Shown: positions 55,893 through 64,000 of the stretch, piece after piece
How positions within the stretch are numbered: position 1 is the first letter of the stretch
Layout of the letters: every line of letters starts with the position of its first letter
Assembly (NCBI RefSeq): GCF_015207665.1
Contig: NZ_JADEWL010000018.1
Coordinates: 1 to 64,000, forward strand
Length of the DNA stretch: 64,000 bases
Direction: 5' to 3'
Source of the DNA: Plectonema cf. radiosum LEGE 06105
GTDB taxonomy: Bacteria > Cyanobacteriota > Cyanobacteriia > Cyanobacteriales > Nostocaceae
Position numbers and translations under genes: made by a program
Notes under the pieces: model-generated
Databases searched by the model: none
Told to the model about the DNA's origin: nothing
Seen by the model: only the letters and a program-made list of their open reading frames with translations

Positions 55893-57458
55893 ATGCCATC
55901 CCTTAACCTGGCGATCGCCCGTCTCGTTCATACAGGCACTGACAATTTTGCAATTTGGGTGGTGAATGCTCCCTATCCGAGTGGTTATGTATTACATGAT
56001 TGTGTATGGTCGCAAGAGCTAAATCAAGCTTGGCTGGAATGGCAACAAATGTTTGCCGGACATTCGCGCTTGGATATATCGCCAAAAAATAAATCAGAAA
56101 CCATAAATCCACTTCCGTTGAATTCCCTACCATCCGTTTCTGGTCAAAAAACTAGCTATAGCAGCCGTTTGATGCAATATATGGGAGTTAGTTTATGGCG
56201 TTGGACATTCGAGGGAGAAATTCTTGGCAGCTTGGAACGGAGTCGCGGTATTGCTATGGGTCAGCATACACGCTTGCGCTTTCGTTTGGAAATCCGCGAC
56301 CCAGATTTAATTGCTCTTCCTTGGGAAATTATGCAGCGCGAACCCGGACAACCTGCAATGTCGCTTTCGCAACATCTGTTGTTTAGTCGCACTACTTCTC
56401 AAGTTGAACCGCTTTCTTGTTCAGGAACCGATCACGCTTTAAATATCTTGTTAGTTTTAGGAGAAGATGAAAACCTACAACTCGAAAAAGAAGCAGCTAT
56501 TTTAGAGCAAACTCTTTCTGGGAGTCATTCGCTGGGTAGTACCTCTGCCGGATACGCGCCTTGCATGGTAAATACCCTGGTAAAACCAACTCCAGAACAG
56601 CTCATTTCGGAATTAGATACTAAAGCTTACAATGTTTTCTTTTACGCCGGTCATGGGTTGCCAGGTCCGGACGGGGGGTTTCTATTTTTACAAAATGAGA
56701 TGACTCTTAATGGTATGGAACTGGCACAAGCTTTAACCCGTAGTGATGTCAAATTGGCAGTTTTCAATGCTTGTTGGGGAGCGCAACCTTTCTCTAATAA
56801 AAACCGGGCTATTGCTCACAGTAGTTTAGCAGAAGTATTGATACGTCAAGGGGTTCCCGCAGTACTGGGAATGCGCGATGAAATTACTGATGAGGAAAGT
56901 CACAGTTTTATTCAAACTTTTGCTTTAGCTTTACGTAGTCGCAAACCCATTGACGAAGCTGTTGCCGAAGGTAGAAAAAGATTATTAACAATTTATCATT
57001 TCAACCAGCCTGCTTGGACTTTACCAGTTCTTTACTTACATCCCCACTTCGACGGTGAATTGCTCAAGAGTTTTGAAGAAGGTGCTACAGAAATACCCAC
57101 AACTTTTATTCCTGGTAGTGCAAATGTTTCCTTACGTTCTTTGCAACCAGGAGGTAAAATTTGGTTATTGAAACCCGGAGTTACTCGCATCGGTCGCACT
57201 AGAGAAAATGATATTGTAATCCGAGAACCTTCAGTTTCAAAGCGTCATGCTGAAATTTTATGTCGCAATAGTTTAGTAGGTAATACTCAAGTGCAAACTT
57301 ACTATTTACAAGATTTATCCACCTATGGTACGACTTGGATTTTACGCTCCGGTGGCTGGCAACAAATCTACAGAGGCGAAGTACCTTTAGAATCGGGAAT
57401 GCATTTAAAGTTTGGTAGCACTAAAAGTCAAACTTGGGAATTTCGGATTGAAAATTAG
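55893..57458 (+). CDS. CHAT (caspase-like) protease-FHA fusion
   Basis: About 521 residues. Start placed at ATG 55893 (MPSLNLAIARL); an upstream in-frame TTG at 55857 would add 12 Phe/Lys-rich residues. The N-terminal region at about 1-170 includes RLRFRLEIRDPDLIALPWE. The CHAT peptidase has catalytic His in VFFYAGHGLPGPDGG near 252 and Cys in LAVFNACWGAQPF near 292. The C-terminal FHA domain at about 425-515 has TRIGRTRENDIVI, SVSKRHAEI and LSTYGTTW, the phosphothreonine-binding Arg/Ser-x-x-His set. It should be a Cys protease targeted by phosphopeptide binding. It follows the PP2C gene by about 100 bp. Confidence 0.87.
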   Translation: MPSLNLAIARLVHTGTDNFAIWVVNAPYPSGYVLHDCVWSQELNQAWLEWQQMFAGHSRLDISPKNKSETINPLPLNSLPSVSGQKTSYSSRLMQYMGVSLWRWTFEGEILGSLERSRGIAMGQHTRLRFRLEIRDPDLIALPWEIMQREPGQPAMSLSQHLLFSRTTSQVEPLSCSGTDHALNILLVLGEDENLQLEKEAAILEQTLSGSHSLGSTSAGYAPCMVNTLVKPTPEQLISELDTKAYNVFFYAGHGLPGPDGGFLFLQNEMTLNGMELAQALTRSDVKLAVFNACWGAQPFSNKNRAIAHSSLAEVLIRQGVPAVLGMRDEITDEESHSFIQTFALALRSRKPIDEAVAEGRKRLLTIYHFNQPAWTLPVLYLHPHFDGELLKSFEEGATEIPTTFIPGSANVSLRSLQPGGKIWLLKPGVTRIGRTRENDIVIREPSVSKRHAEILCRNSLVGNTQVQTYYLQDLSTYGTTWILRSGGWQQIYRGEVPLESGMHLKFGSTKSQTWEFRIEN

Positions 57459-57629
57459 ATGTTTATCAAATGGGTACTATTCCTCTTTTAACTATTAACA
57501 TAGACTCTACGTCGCTACGTCAAATCAAAAAGTTATAACTGTAGATAAAAGAAAATTTCAGTTTGCGGAAACCAGATATTGGGTGCTGTAGCTGTCAATA
57601 CCGCTAATTCATTCACCGGGAGACAACAC

Positions 57630-58286
57630 ATGACTGACAAAATGAAAGATTCAACAAATTCTCGCAATTCGGTTTCTCAAATCGAAGTGGATTTACTCGC
57701 AACTCTACTTGAACCAGAAGATAATACTTATCCTTGGAATCTCTACGAAGAAAATACTCAAGCTTATTTTAATCAACTCGAAGAGCAATTCCCGATGCAG
57801 GCTTTGCTAGACGAGGAACTAGATACGCGCTGTGAAGCTTTTCACAACCAATTAGATGCCCTTTGGTCTAAGGTCGAGACTTCAGCACACTACAATTGTA
57901 ATACAAATCAAGCAGTAGCAGTCAAGCTGCAAAAGAATTTACAAAAAGAGTTTTGTAATAGTATGCCTAAAGATTGGATAAACTTGATTGCTCAGAAAGC
58001 AGCAGAAATTTTCAATGCAAAACAGTCAATCACAGAACAACTGATTGAATGCGTCCAAGCTGTATTACCGAGTTTAGAAGTTGACGATATCATGGTTTTA
58101 GCACGTCCGTTAGCTTATGCAACTAGAAGTGGTTCCCATACTAAAGTCGAATCAACTCTAGCTAATTACAATCAAGAGGATAATCGTGAATGGGCAGCTT
58201 TATCAGAAATTGAACAAGCAAAAGTTGGTTTAGCTATTGCTTATCATGCATTAAATCAGTTAAATAGCTTTCAAGCAGAAGAGTAA
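57630..58286 (+). CDS. Hypothetical helical protein in the PP2C/CHAT cluster
   Basis: A 218-residue soluble protein that I do not recognise. Start set at ATG 57630 (MTDKMKDS), supported by GGGAGA just upstream; an ATG at 57579 is alternative. Acidic, with helices throughout, EVDLLATLLEPEDNTYPWNLYEEN near the start and IEQAKVGLAIAYHALNQL near the end. No motif suggests catalysis. Position after CHAT-FHA suggests it may be a substrate, inhibitor or adaptor. That is inference. Confidence 0.72.
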   Translation: MTDKMKDSTNSRNSVSQIEVDLLATLLEPEDNTYPWNLYEENTQAYFNQLEEQFPMQALLDEELDTRCEAFHNQLDALWSKVETSAHYNCNTNQAVAVKLQKNLQKEFCNSMPKDWINLIAQKAAEIFNAKQSITEQLIECVQAVLPSLEVDDIMVLARPLAYATRSGSHTKVESTLANYNQEDNREWAALSEIEQAKVGLAIAYHALNQLNSFQAEE

Positions 58287-58460
58287 AACTTTTGCCGCCA
58301 TTTTCTACTTTAGTTGCAAAGCCAATGCAATCAATTTACTTTTGCGATGGCTGGAGCTATGCTATTTTTGTAATTTTTATTTCTTCGGGTAGATTTATCC
58401 ATGATTCTTTAAAAGATATGATAGTTTACTCTCCAGCCTCATCTATCAAAAGACATATAT

Positions 58461-58516
58461 CAGTTGACAGTTGACAGTTAATAATTACCCATTACCAATT
58501 ACCCATTACCAATTAG
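58461..58516. repeat. Short repeats (GTTGACA)n and (CCATTAC/CAATTAC)n
   Basis: Two to three GTTGACA units then four CCATTAC/CAATTAC units, between the hypothetical and FHA-PrsW genes, both reading toward it. Confidence 0.85.
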
Positions 58517-59896
58517 TTATTTTCCGAAAAAGCGGGTAGCAAAATTTTGTTCGCGATTCGGTGAAAGCGCTCTTGCTTTAAGAATTGCAGCCATTAAAAA
58601 AGCATAAGATAACACACCTACGACGACTAAAAATAAACCACTGATAGCACCAGTTGCGTTCCATAAAGCGTGAAGGGCTGACGCACTAAGGTAGCCAACC
58701 AATAAAATTTGTCCTGCTAATTTTGGTTTAAGTACGGCTAAACCGATGAAATACCCAAGATATCCGCTATAAGCCATATGTCCAGCGATAGAACCGAGAA
58801 TTCGCGGAATCAACAGTTGTAACCCTACTAATTGACCAGTTTCAGTTCCTGCTTGAATTGCTGCATTTTGAGTAACTTCTGGCACGTATTGACCAAGTGT
58901 TTCCAACAGGGTAAAACCTACAGCAGAAGCTGCTCCAAGCAATATTCCATCTAAAGGTTCCCAAAGACCGACACGTTCTCGCCAAGGGGAAGACAATCCT
59001 AAACCGATAAAATATATACCGGCAACTGGCAATGCTTTGAGTAGTTCTTCCATCAAACCAGCACCGAAAAACATCCGCACCAGCCATTCAGTAAAAGTAA
59101 TTGATTCTTGTGTAGAAGGTAGACTACCGGGTAAAATCTCGCGAAATATAAAAATAAATAAATCTAATAGGGGACTAAGTAAAATTAAAGTTGTGGATAA
59201 ACCTACCCCTAATAGAACCCACCAAGGTTTATGCTTGCCACATAACTGATAAATAAAATAATAAGCTGCAAAGGCAATATAAACAGCAACTATAATTTGG
59301 TTTGCTTGGGGTTTTCCTACCGTGGCAAACATTAATACTACAAATATCACCGTTAAAATTCCAGGTATTAGATAAGCTTTGCGAGTTAAATCTTTACCTG
59401 TAGAAATAATGGGAAATAATTGAGTGAAGCTAACTGAGTCTGGTTTGGAATAATTTGAGGAATTTGCGGTGGAATGGAAGGATGTATGATTAGAAATGGT
59501 TGTTTTTCGTTCAACGATTTCGCTACCAAAAACCAAATCAGGTCCATCGTAGCCCAAAGTAATGCGATCGCCAGGAAAAATTTGCTGGCATTCCTGCAAG
59601 CGTTTTCCATTTAGATAGGTACCGTTAGCACTATTTAAGTCGCAGAGTATCCAACTGATTTCACCATCGGGGGATAAACTTAAAGGACGAATCACCGCAT
59701 GACGGCGAGATACCATGCGATACTGTAATGCATCTAATACAACTTGACAGTGAGGATCGCGTCCAATTACTGCCTCTGAAGTTGGAATTAGCGAGTAGCG
59801 TTGCTCAACTGTTTCTAATTCCTTACCAGACACTAGCCGCAGAAATGCATTCTGTCTTGCGTTTTTGCCTGTCATCGAGTCAGTATTATTTCTCAA
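58517..59896 (-). CDS. FHA domain-PrsW intramembrane metalloprotease fusion
   Basis: A 459-residue protein. N-terminal FHA at about 32-115: AVIGRDPHCQVVL, YRMVSRRHAVI, LNSANGTYLNGK. After a Ser-rich linker, about eight helices from 170 to 445 form a PrsW-type protease: EELLKALPVAGIYF near 283 (EExxK), GHMAYSGYLGYFIG near 371 (His), and SALHALWNATGA near 408 (HxxxN). PrsW enzymes cut membrane anchors of regulators such as anti-sigma factors. The cytosolic FHA would recruit a phosphorylated partner. It is convergent with the PP2C/CHAT-FHA genes, the second FHA protein in 4 kb. Confidence 0.87.
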   Translation of the reverse strand: MRNNTDSMTGKNARQNAFLRLVSGKELETVEQRYSLIPTSEAVIGRDPHCQVVLDALQYRMVSRRHAVIRPLSLSPDGEISWILCDLNSANGTYLNGKRLQECQQIFPGDRITLGYDGPDLVFGSEIVERKTTISNHTSFHSTANSSNYSKPDSVSFTQLFPIISTGKDLTRKAYLIPGILTVIFVVLMFATVGKPQANQIIVAVYIAFAAYYFIYQLCGKHKPWWVLLGVGLSTTLILLSPLLDLFIFIFREILPGSLPSTQESITFTEWLVRMFFGAGLMEELLKALPVAGIYFIGLGLSSPWRERVGLWEPLDGILLGAASAVGFTLLETLGQYVPEVTQNAAIQAGTETGQLVGLQLLIPRILGSIAGHMAYSGYLGYFIGLAVLKPKLAGQILLVGYLSASALHALWNATGAISGLFLVVVGVLSYAFLMAAILKARALSPNREQNFATRFFGK

Positions 59897-60247
59897 CTAT
59901 AATAAATGGGTCTTGGTAGGCAGTAAGACTTAACCACACAATTGTATTTTTATTGTATTTTTAACTTTCCATGCCGTTTAATACACTATAGTTCAACCTT
60001 TGCTCAGAAGTGAAAATTTATTTATCATTTAAAAATCCCTTCTTAGTACTACCGTAATCCTTAGTCTACGCTAATCAGCAGTGTTTTGGCTTGGTTTAAT
60101 TGTAAATTTTACGCATTTATAAGGTTCTGGAAAAAGCCTTTTTGATGTAGTTTGATTTAATTGTATATTTAGAGTCTTGACTTCTGAATTGAAAATGGGG
60201 AATTGGTAATGGGGAATTGGGAGAAGAACCAGACTTGGGAACTAAAA
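59897..60247. other. Intergenic region
   Basis: No ORF. AT-rich. Contains a short AATTGGTAATGGGG repeat run near 60200-60218. Confidence 0.5.
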
Positions 60248-61300
60248 TTAATTATGACAGGAGTTAATTGCTTGTTGCAATTCTTGAAGTTTTTTTAACA
60301 CCGCACCAGAGTAGAATAATTCTTTGGCTGTTGCTAAACCCGAAGACATATCACTACAAATTCCGCAACGCCATAAATAAAACGCGCCATTCCATAGTGC
60401 TGTTTGCATTAGCTCTGATGATTTACCTTGCAAGATTAATTTCATTGCTGACAATAATTCTTCACTACTACCCAGAGGTACATTTTGAGTAGTAAAGCCG
60501 TATTCGCGAGGAACCAAAAGTAATCTTTCTATGGGATTTGCACCATTTCCCAAACCGATAATCGCGGTGCGATCGCGTGGTAAATCACAACTGCCTTCTA
60601 ACCCCTTTACCGTTGTAAACTTAGTAATTCCAATTTCACATAAAGTTGCCTTAAACCTTTCTTCTGTGGGTGGATGAACAAACCCGGTAACGATGTGAGC
60701 ATCACCAGCATAAGGACACCAAATTAATTCCATAGTGGCAAAAGGTGGACGCTTGCCGATTTGGTCGCGGTATTCCCAAATACTTGCTGTTAAGGGAAAA
60801 TGCAGTGGTGTATAAACAAAGCCGATTCCACTTTTTTGCATGACCTGGTGGGTTTTGGGTAATTCTAACTTTGTCCAGTCAACACCCAAACCTTGCCAAA
60901 TTTCTACCAAGGAAAGTCCGTATTTTGTCGGAAGGCGATCGCCACCGTGCATGATCACATTTTGTCCAGAACAAGCTAATAATAAAGCGATTATCGGACT
61001 AATTGGTGCAGTGCGGGTTCTACCATCGTAAGGTATACCAAAAACTATAGCTGGTCGCTCGTCGTTGATTGCTGGTAATTTTGGTCCAAGTTCGCTGTAA
61101 GCATCCAACATTCCTGCTAATTCTTCACTAGTAGGTCGTTTGATGCGGTGTGCAATTAAAAAAGCGCCAATTTGTGCTGGTGTTGCTTCACCCAAAAGCA
61201 TCATTTTAGTCGCTAATTTTGCTTCAGCACGAGTTAAATCTTCTTTAGTATGTTCCCCACTACCTATTTTTTTTAGTAAATCTCTAAATGAATTGCTCAT
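60248..61300 (-). CDS. Anthranilate phosphoribosyltransferase-like (TrpD2) protein
   Basis: A 350-residue member of glycosyltransferase family 3. It has the helical N-terminal domain (EEL-type, ATPAQIGAFLIAHRIK near 40) and the catalytic domain, but the TrpD glycine-rich loop reads FGIPYDGRTRTAPIS instead of GTGGD. NVIMHGGDRLPTKYGLSL near 113 parallels the KHGNR motif. TrpD2/YbiB-type proteins have lost TrpD activity and some bind nucleic acid. It is 103 bp from the LysR regulator on the same strand and probably co-expressed. It is unlikely to serve tryptophan synthesis. Confidence 0.8.
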   Translation of the reverse strand: MSNSFRDLLKKIGSGEHTKEDLTRAEAKLATKMMLLGEATPAQIGAFLIAHRIKRPTSEELAGMLDAYSELGPKLPAINDERPAIVFGIPYDGRTRTAPISPIIALLLACSGQNVIMHGGDRLPTKYGLSLVEIWQGLGVDWTKLELPKTHQVMQKSGIGFVYTPLHFPLTASIWEYRDQIGKRPPFATMELIWCPYAGDAHIVTGFVHPPTEERFKATLCEIGITKFTTVKGLEGSCDLPRDRTAIIGLGNGANPIERLLLVPREYGFTTQNVPLGSSEELLSAMKLILQGKSSELMQTALWNGAFYLWRCGICSDMSSGLATAKELFYSGAVLKKLQELQQAINSCHN

Positions 61301-61301
61301 A

Positions 61302-61412
61302 AATCAGTTATCAGTTATCAGTTATCAGTTATAAGCTTACTCCTAACTCCTAACTGCTAATTCCTAACTCCTAATCCAAAATCCAAAATCTAAAATCTAA
61401 AATCTAAAATCC
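61302..61412. repeat. Repeats (ATCAGTT)n, (CCTAACT)n and (TCTAAAA)n
   Basis: Fills the gap between the TrpD-like and LysR genes: four ATCAGTT units, CCTAACT units, then CCAAAAT/TCTAAAA units running into the LysR stop. Confidence 0.85.
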
Positions 61413-62339
61413 CTTTACCTGTTTTGGTATATGTTCACAAACTAGATTCCAAAAGTACTGGATGGGAGGAATTTGTAAACGGTCTTGAGTTGTTACCATT
61501 ACTACTTTACGAGTTAAACATACACGGTTGACGGAAGAGCCATTGTTGTTAATATGAAAAGGACGGACTGCAAGACTGGGGTCAAAACGCGCTTCAATTA
61601 ATGCTGAACTTGGTAATAAAGCGATTAATTCTCCTTGACGTACTATTCCCCGGAAAGCATCTAAGGTATTAACTTCTAAAGCTGCTTTAAGTAATGTGCC
61701 GGTTTGGTCAAATTGATTTTGTACTAGTCGCTGCATTCCATAACCTTCTTTGAAAATTACTTGAGGATACCTAATTAATTCCAACCAAGGAATGGATTCA
61801 TATTCAGCTAATGGATGATTGGCAGATGTTAGAACTTCTATGGGTTCTTCATAAAGTGTTTGGACAACCATTTCTTTGCTCATGGTAAGAAAACGATTGT
61901 TCATGACAATTGCTAAATCTACAAGCCCGTCTTTGAGAACTTTCAATGCGCGATCGCTACCTAATGATGTTACCCGTAATTGGACATCAGGGTATTGCTT
62001 GCAAAATGATTGCAATAAAGGTGGAAAATAATAAGCACATACGGAAGGAATACAGGCAATACAAAGTTCTGGCTGTTTACCTGATATCAAGTCGGTTATT
62101 TCTTGCTTCGCAGTTTGCCACTCTAAACAAATTTTACGGGCGCGAGGTAATAAAGTTTCACCTACTAAGGTCAATTTTGATTGACTAGTTCTATGAAACA
62201 ATTCAAATCCCAAATCTGCTTCCAATGACTGAATTTGACGACTGATTGTAGATTGGGTAACACTACATTGATGTGCTGCTTTTTGAAAGCTGCCAGTATC
62301 GGCGATCGCTAAGAAGGCTTGCAATTGTTCTAGCCGCAT
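61404..62339 (-). CDS. ntcB: LysR-type regulator, NtcB-like
   Basis: A 311-residue LysR regulator. N-terminal HTH (RLEQLQAFLAIADTGSFQKAAHQCSVTQSTISRQIQSLE) and substrate-binding domain: PELCIACIPSVCAYYFPPLLQSF near 90 and VTSLGSDRALKVLKDGLVDLAIVMNN near 125. EVNTLDAFRGIVRQGELIALLP near 222 is also present. The text matches my recall of NtcB, the nitrite-responsive activator of nitrate-assimilation genes in cyanobacteria, and a TrpD-like gene is a recalled neighbour in Nostocales. The nir/nrt/nar genes themselves are not in the window. If not NtcB, it is a close LysR relative. Confidence 0.7.
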   Translation of the reverse strand: MRLEQLQAFLAIADTGSFQKAAHQCSVTQSTISRQIQSLEADLGFELFHRTSQSKLTLVGETLLPRARKICLEWQTAKQEITDLISGKQPELCIACIPSVCAYYFPPLLQSFCKQYPDVQLRVTSLGSDRALKVLKDGLVDLAIVMNNRFLTMSKEMVVQTLYEEPIEVLTSANHPLAEYESIPWLELIRYPQVIFKEGYGMQRLVQNQFDQTGTLLKAALEVNTLDAFRGIVRQGELIALLPSSALIEARFDPSLAVRPFHINNNGSSVNRVCLTRKVVMVTTQDRLQIPPIQYFWNLVCEHIPKQVKGF

Positions 62340-62733
62340 TTTGAAGTAGCTGTAGTTACATTTACGGCAAACTTAACTTAACGTATCCCTAAAGAATTTT
62401 TAGTAAGTTTTGCTACAGATATTTTTTAGTTGTCAATTTTTAATTGAGCTAAATATGTTGGCAATTCTACCTTAATATCGGTATTCAATGCTATTTAAGT
62501 CCATTTTTATAAATATTTTTTCTTAAAATACTATCAAGTAATTTTCTTAATAGAAGTATAGATAATTCAAATTAATTTACAAAACTTATAACTACGATAG
62601 TATTCATAGACGACAAACACAGAAGTCAGCTTTTGATAAACGACTTATTTATCCTCAAAAACCCGACTTCTGATTTTACTAGAGGTTTTACAGCTTTCCC
62701 CCAAGCAAAAATAAATTTGTGAACTCACGCTAT
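62340..62733. other. Intergenic region with palindromic repeat
   Basis: AT-rich, no ORF. It contains the AGAAGTCGGGTTTTT-type imperfect inverted repeat at 62620-62636 / 62655-62672, related to that at 33055-33118, beyond the 3' end of the Rieske gene. Confidence 0.6.
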
Positions 62734-63153
62734 TTACTGAACCAAAATCGTATCACCATCAATCTTGACTGCGTAGGTTTTTAAAGGTGTTGTGGCTGGT
62801 GCAGCTATAACTTTACCATCAACCCCAAATTCAGAACCATGACAGGGACAAACAAATTTATTAGTATCATTTTTCCATTCGACGGTACAACCGGCATGGG
62901 TACAGCTAGGGTTAACCGCAACTAAATTATTAGCAAGGGAAGTTTTGACGACTAATACTTCTCCTATAGGTGTATTTTTTGCAAGTAGTTTACCATTGGT
63001 ATTTAATTCATTAGAAGTACCAATATTTTGCCATTCTTGAGATTTTGGGGTATTTTGCGTTGTTTCTTTTGAGGAACAAGCTGCAATAGCGAGGGGTAGA
63101 GAACTTGCTATGGTGCCAACACCAACCCAATTTAAGAAGTTACGACGGTTCAT
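62734..63153 (-). CDS. Rieske [2Fe-2S] domain lipoprotein
   Basis: A 139-residue protein with a Tat-like start (NRRNFLNWVGVG) followed by a lipobox-like LAIAAC near 26. It is probably exported folded and lipid-anchored. The Rieske cluster sites are SCTHAGCTV near 84 (Cys and His ligands) and CPCHGSEF near 102 (Cys-x-x-His). It lacks the long N-terminal helix of PetC, so it is a stand-alone Rieske rather than the main cytochrome b6f subunit. Partner unknown. Confidence 0.87.
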   Translation of the reverse strand: MNRRNFLNWVGVGTIASSLPLAIAACSSKETTQNTPKSQEWQNIGTSNELNTNGKLLAKNTPIGEVLVVKTSLANNLVAVNPSCTHAGCTVEWKNDTNKFVCPCHGSEFGVDGKVIAAPATTPLKTYAVKIDGDTILVQ

Positions 63154-63338
63154 CCTTGATATTTTTTCGTAATTTGAGGTAAGGGTTGTTTAAAATTGTT
63201 AAATTAATGTACCAATGATTGTTTATAGTTATAAATGTAAGATTTTTATTTATGTACTTTATTCTTACTTGATTGTATTTGTTTTCACATGACAAATCAC
63301 ATTCATTTATGTAATTTTTTTATTACAAGGCATGAAAC

Positions 63339-63800
63339 ATGAGAAATCTATTGAGACAAATTCGTAAATACAATAAAAATGAAAATTGTTTGTATTTGAT
63401 TGAAAAAATTGAAGAAATCATTGCCAAGCTGCTATCGATTACGATGGTGGTGGTCATATTCTTTGCAATTATAGATTTAGCAATTTATGTCATCAACAAA
63501 GTCTTAATTTGGGATATTAATAAACCAAATTTTAATGATAATTTATTTACAACTTTTGGATTATTTTTAAATGTTTTAATTGCTTTAGAAATTTTAGAAA
63601 ATATTACTGCTTATCTGAGAAAAAATGTTATTCATGTTGAATTAGTAATTGCTACTTCCTTAATTGCTGTAGCTAGAAAGATTATTATTTTAGATTTAGA
63701 TAAAACAGACGGGATACAAGTAATTGGTTTGGCAATCGCGGTTTTTGCTTTATCAATAAGTTATTGGATTATCCGTAGCAAACTCCATAAAAATGAATGA
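63339..63800 (+). CDS. PsiE-like (phosphate-starvation-inducible) membrane protein
   Basis: A 153-residue protein with four hydrophobic helices at about 33-55, 68-85, 98-117 and 122-142, and the family-like NVLIALEILENITAYLRKNVIHVELVIATSLIAVARKIIILD stretch seen in two halves (78-95, 97-118). PsiE function is unknown. The E. coli gene is induced by phosphate starvation; no Pho box is visible here. Confidence 0.8.
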   Translation: MRNLLRQIRKYNKNENCLYLIEKIEEIIAKLLSITMVVVIFFAIIDLAIYVINKVLIWDINKPNFNDNLFTTFGLFLNVLIALEILENITAYLRKNVIHVELVIATSLIAVARKIIILDLDKTDGIQVIGLAIAVFALSISYWIIRSKLHKNE

Positions 63801-63837
63801 AAATTAATTATGACTTAGAATGAATGTTTCGTTGTAA

Positions 63838-64000
63838 TCAATTAATAGATATAACCATACCTTCACGAGCTAAAAAGGCAGGCTCTAAGTCAGATTTAAG
63901 TGCGGCTTGAACTCTATCTAAAAAATCATCGTGATCATTTGGATGATGATTAGAAAATACAAGTTGTTTAACACCTGTTGTACGGGCTAAATCTACAGCA
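63838..64000 (-). CDS. MBL-fold metallohydrolase, C-terminal fragment (partial)
   Basis: Open to the right edge. The 53 visible residues read ARTTGVKQLVFSNHHP, DHDDFLDRVQAAL and LAREGMVISI before TGA. This is the standard ending of MBL-fold phosphodiesterase-like proteins (GVKxLVLxHHxPxxxDD, then AxEGMxI). It includes the last metal-binding His region. The rest of the gene lies outside the window. Confidence 0.75.
   Translation of the reverse strand, partial: AVDLARTTGVKQLVFSNHHPNDHDDFLDRVQAALKSDLEPAFLAREGMVISIN

Noticed and set aside
58292-58474. 60-codon frame after the hypothetical gene
   Set aside because: No ribosome site, and it runs into repeats. Judged spurious.

Overview
The window is a 64 kb stretch of chromosome from a filamentous, probably heterocyst-forming cyanobacterium (Nostocales, possibly near Calothrix or Rivularia). 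The evidence is the cyanobacteria-specific genes (ndhM, DUF3155, DUF3611, complex C assembly subunit B, SLH protein, NtcB-like regulator), the furA-sigC neighbourhood known from Anabaena/Nostoc, low GC with scattered HIP1 sites (GCGATCGC), and many intergenic heptanucleotide tandem repeats (TAATTGG, TAATGGG, CTTTAAC, AGTTATC types) typical of Nostocales. No tRNA, rRNA, CRISPR array, intact insertion sequence or prophage was seen.

Layout. 1-10 kb: small membrane protein, GH13 glycosidase, fasciclin-domain protein, GAF histidine kinase, a 1277-residue CobN with a tandem-repeat insertion in its reading frame, and a peptidoglycan-binding protein. 10-15 kb: furA and sigC with a candidate structured RNA between them, gpsA and an aminotransferase. 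15-23 kb: two paralogous exported proteins (one with SLH domains), a histidine kinase, DUF3155, a complex C assembly factor, a PadR regulator with a clear candidate operator-promoter, an unassigned terminator-ended RNA and DUF3611. 23-31 kb: serS, rseP-nth-rpsN, aat, a duplicated intergenic segment with a MITE between its copies, DUF3598 and ftsX.

31-39 kb is the most accessory-looking part: a membrane pentapeptide-repeat protein, a small unknown protein, a ZorA/ZorB-like pair (MotA/TolQ-type channel with a long coiled-coil tail, plus an OmpA-type stator protein), a divergent membrane-anchored Ser/Thr kinase, and a KaiC-like double ATPase upstream of a histidine kinase with a degenerate receiver. 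39-53 kb: def, polysaccharide lyase, PD-(D/E)XK nuclease, GNAT, recJ, YdcF, ctpA behind a structured leader, glycosyltransferase and response regulator, then ndhM in a gene-sparse stretch.

53-60 kb is a second cluster of interest: a zinc-ribbon/pseudokinase-like/PP2C phosphatase, a CHAT (caspase-like)-FHA protein, an unknown protein and, convergent to them, an FHA-PrsW intramembrane protease. Together they suggest phosphorylation-controlled proteolysis. The window ends with a TrpD-like transferase next to an NtcB-like LysR regulator, a Rieske lipoprotein, a PsiE-like protein and the C-terminal end of an MBL-fold hydrolase.

All functions are read from sequence motifs by eye. No database search was run.
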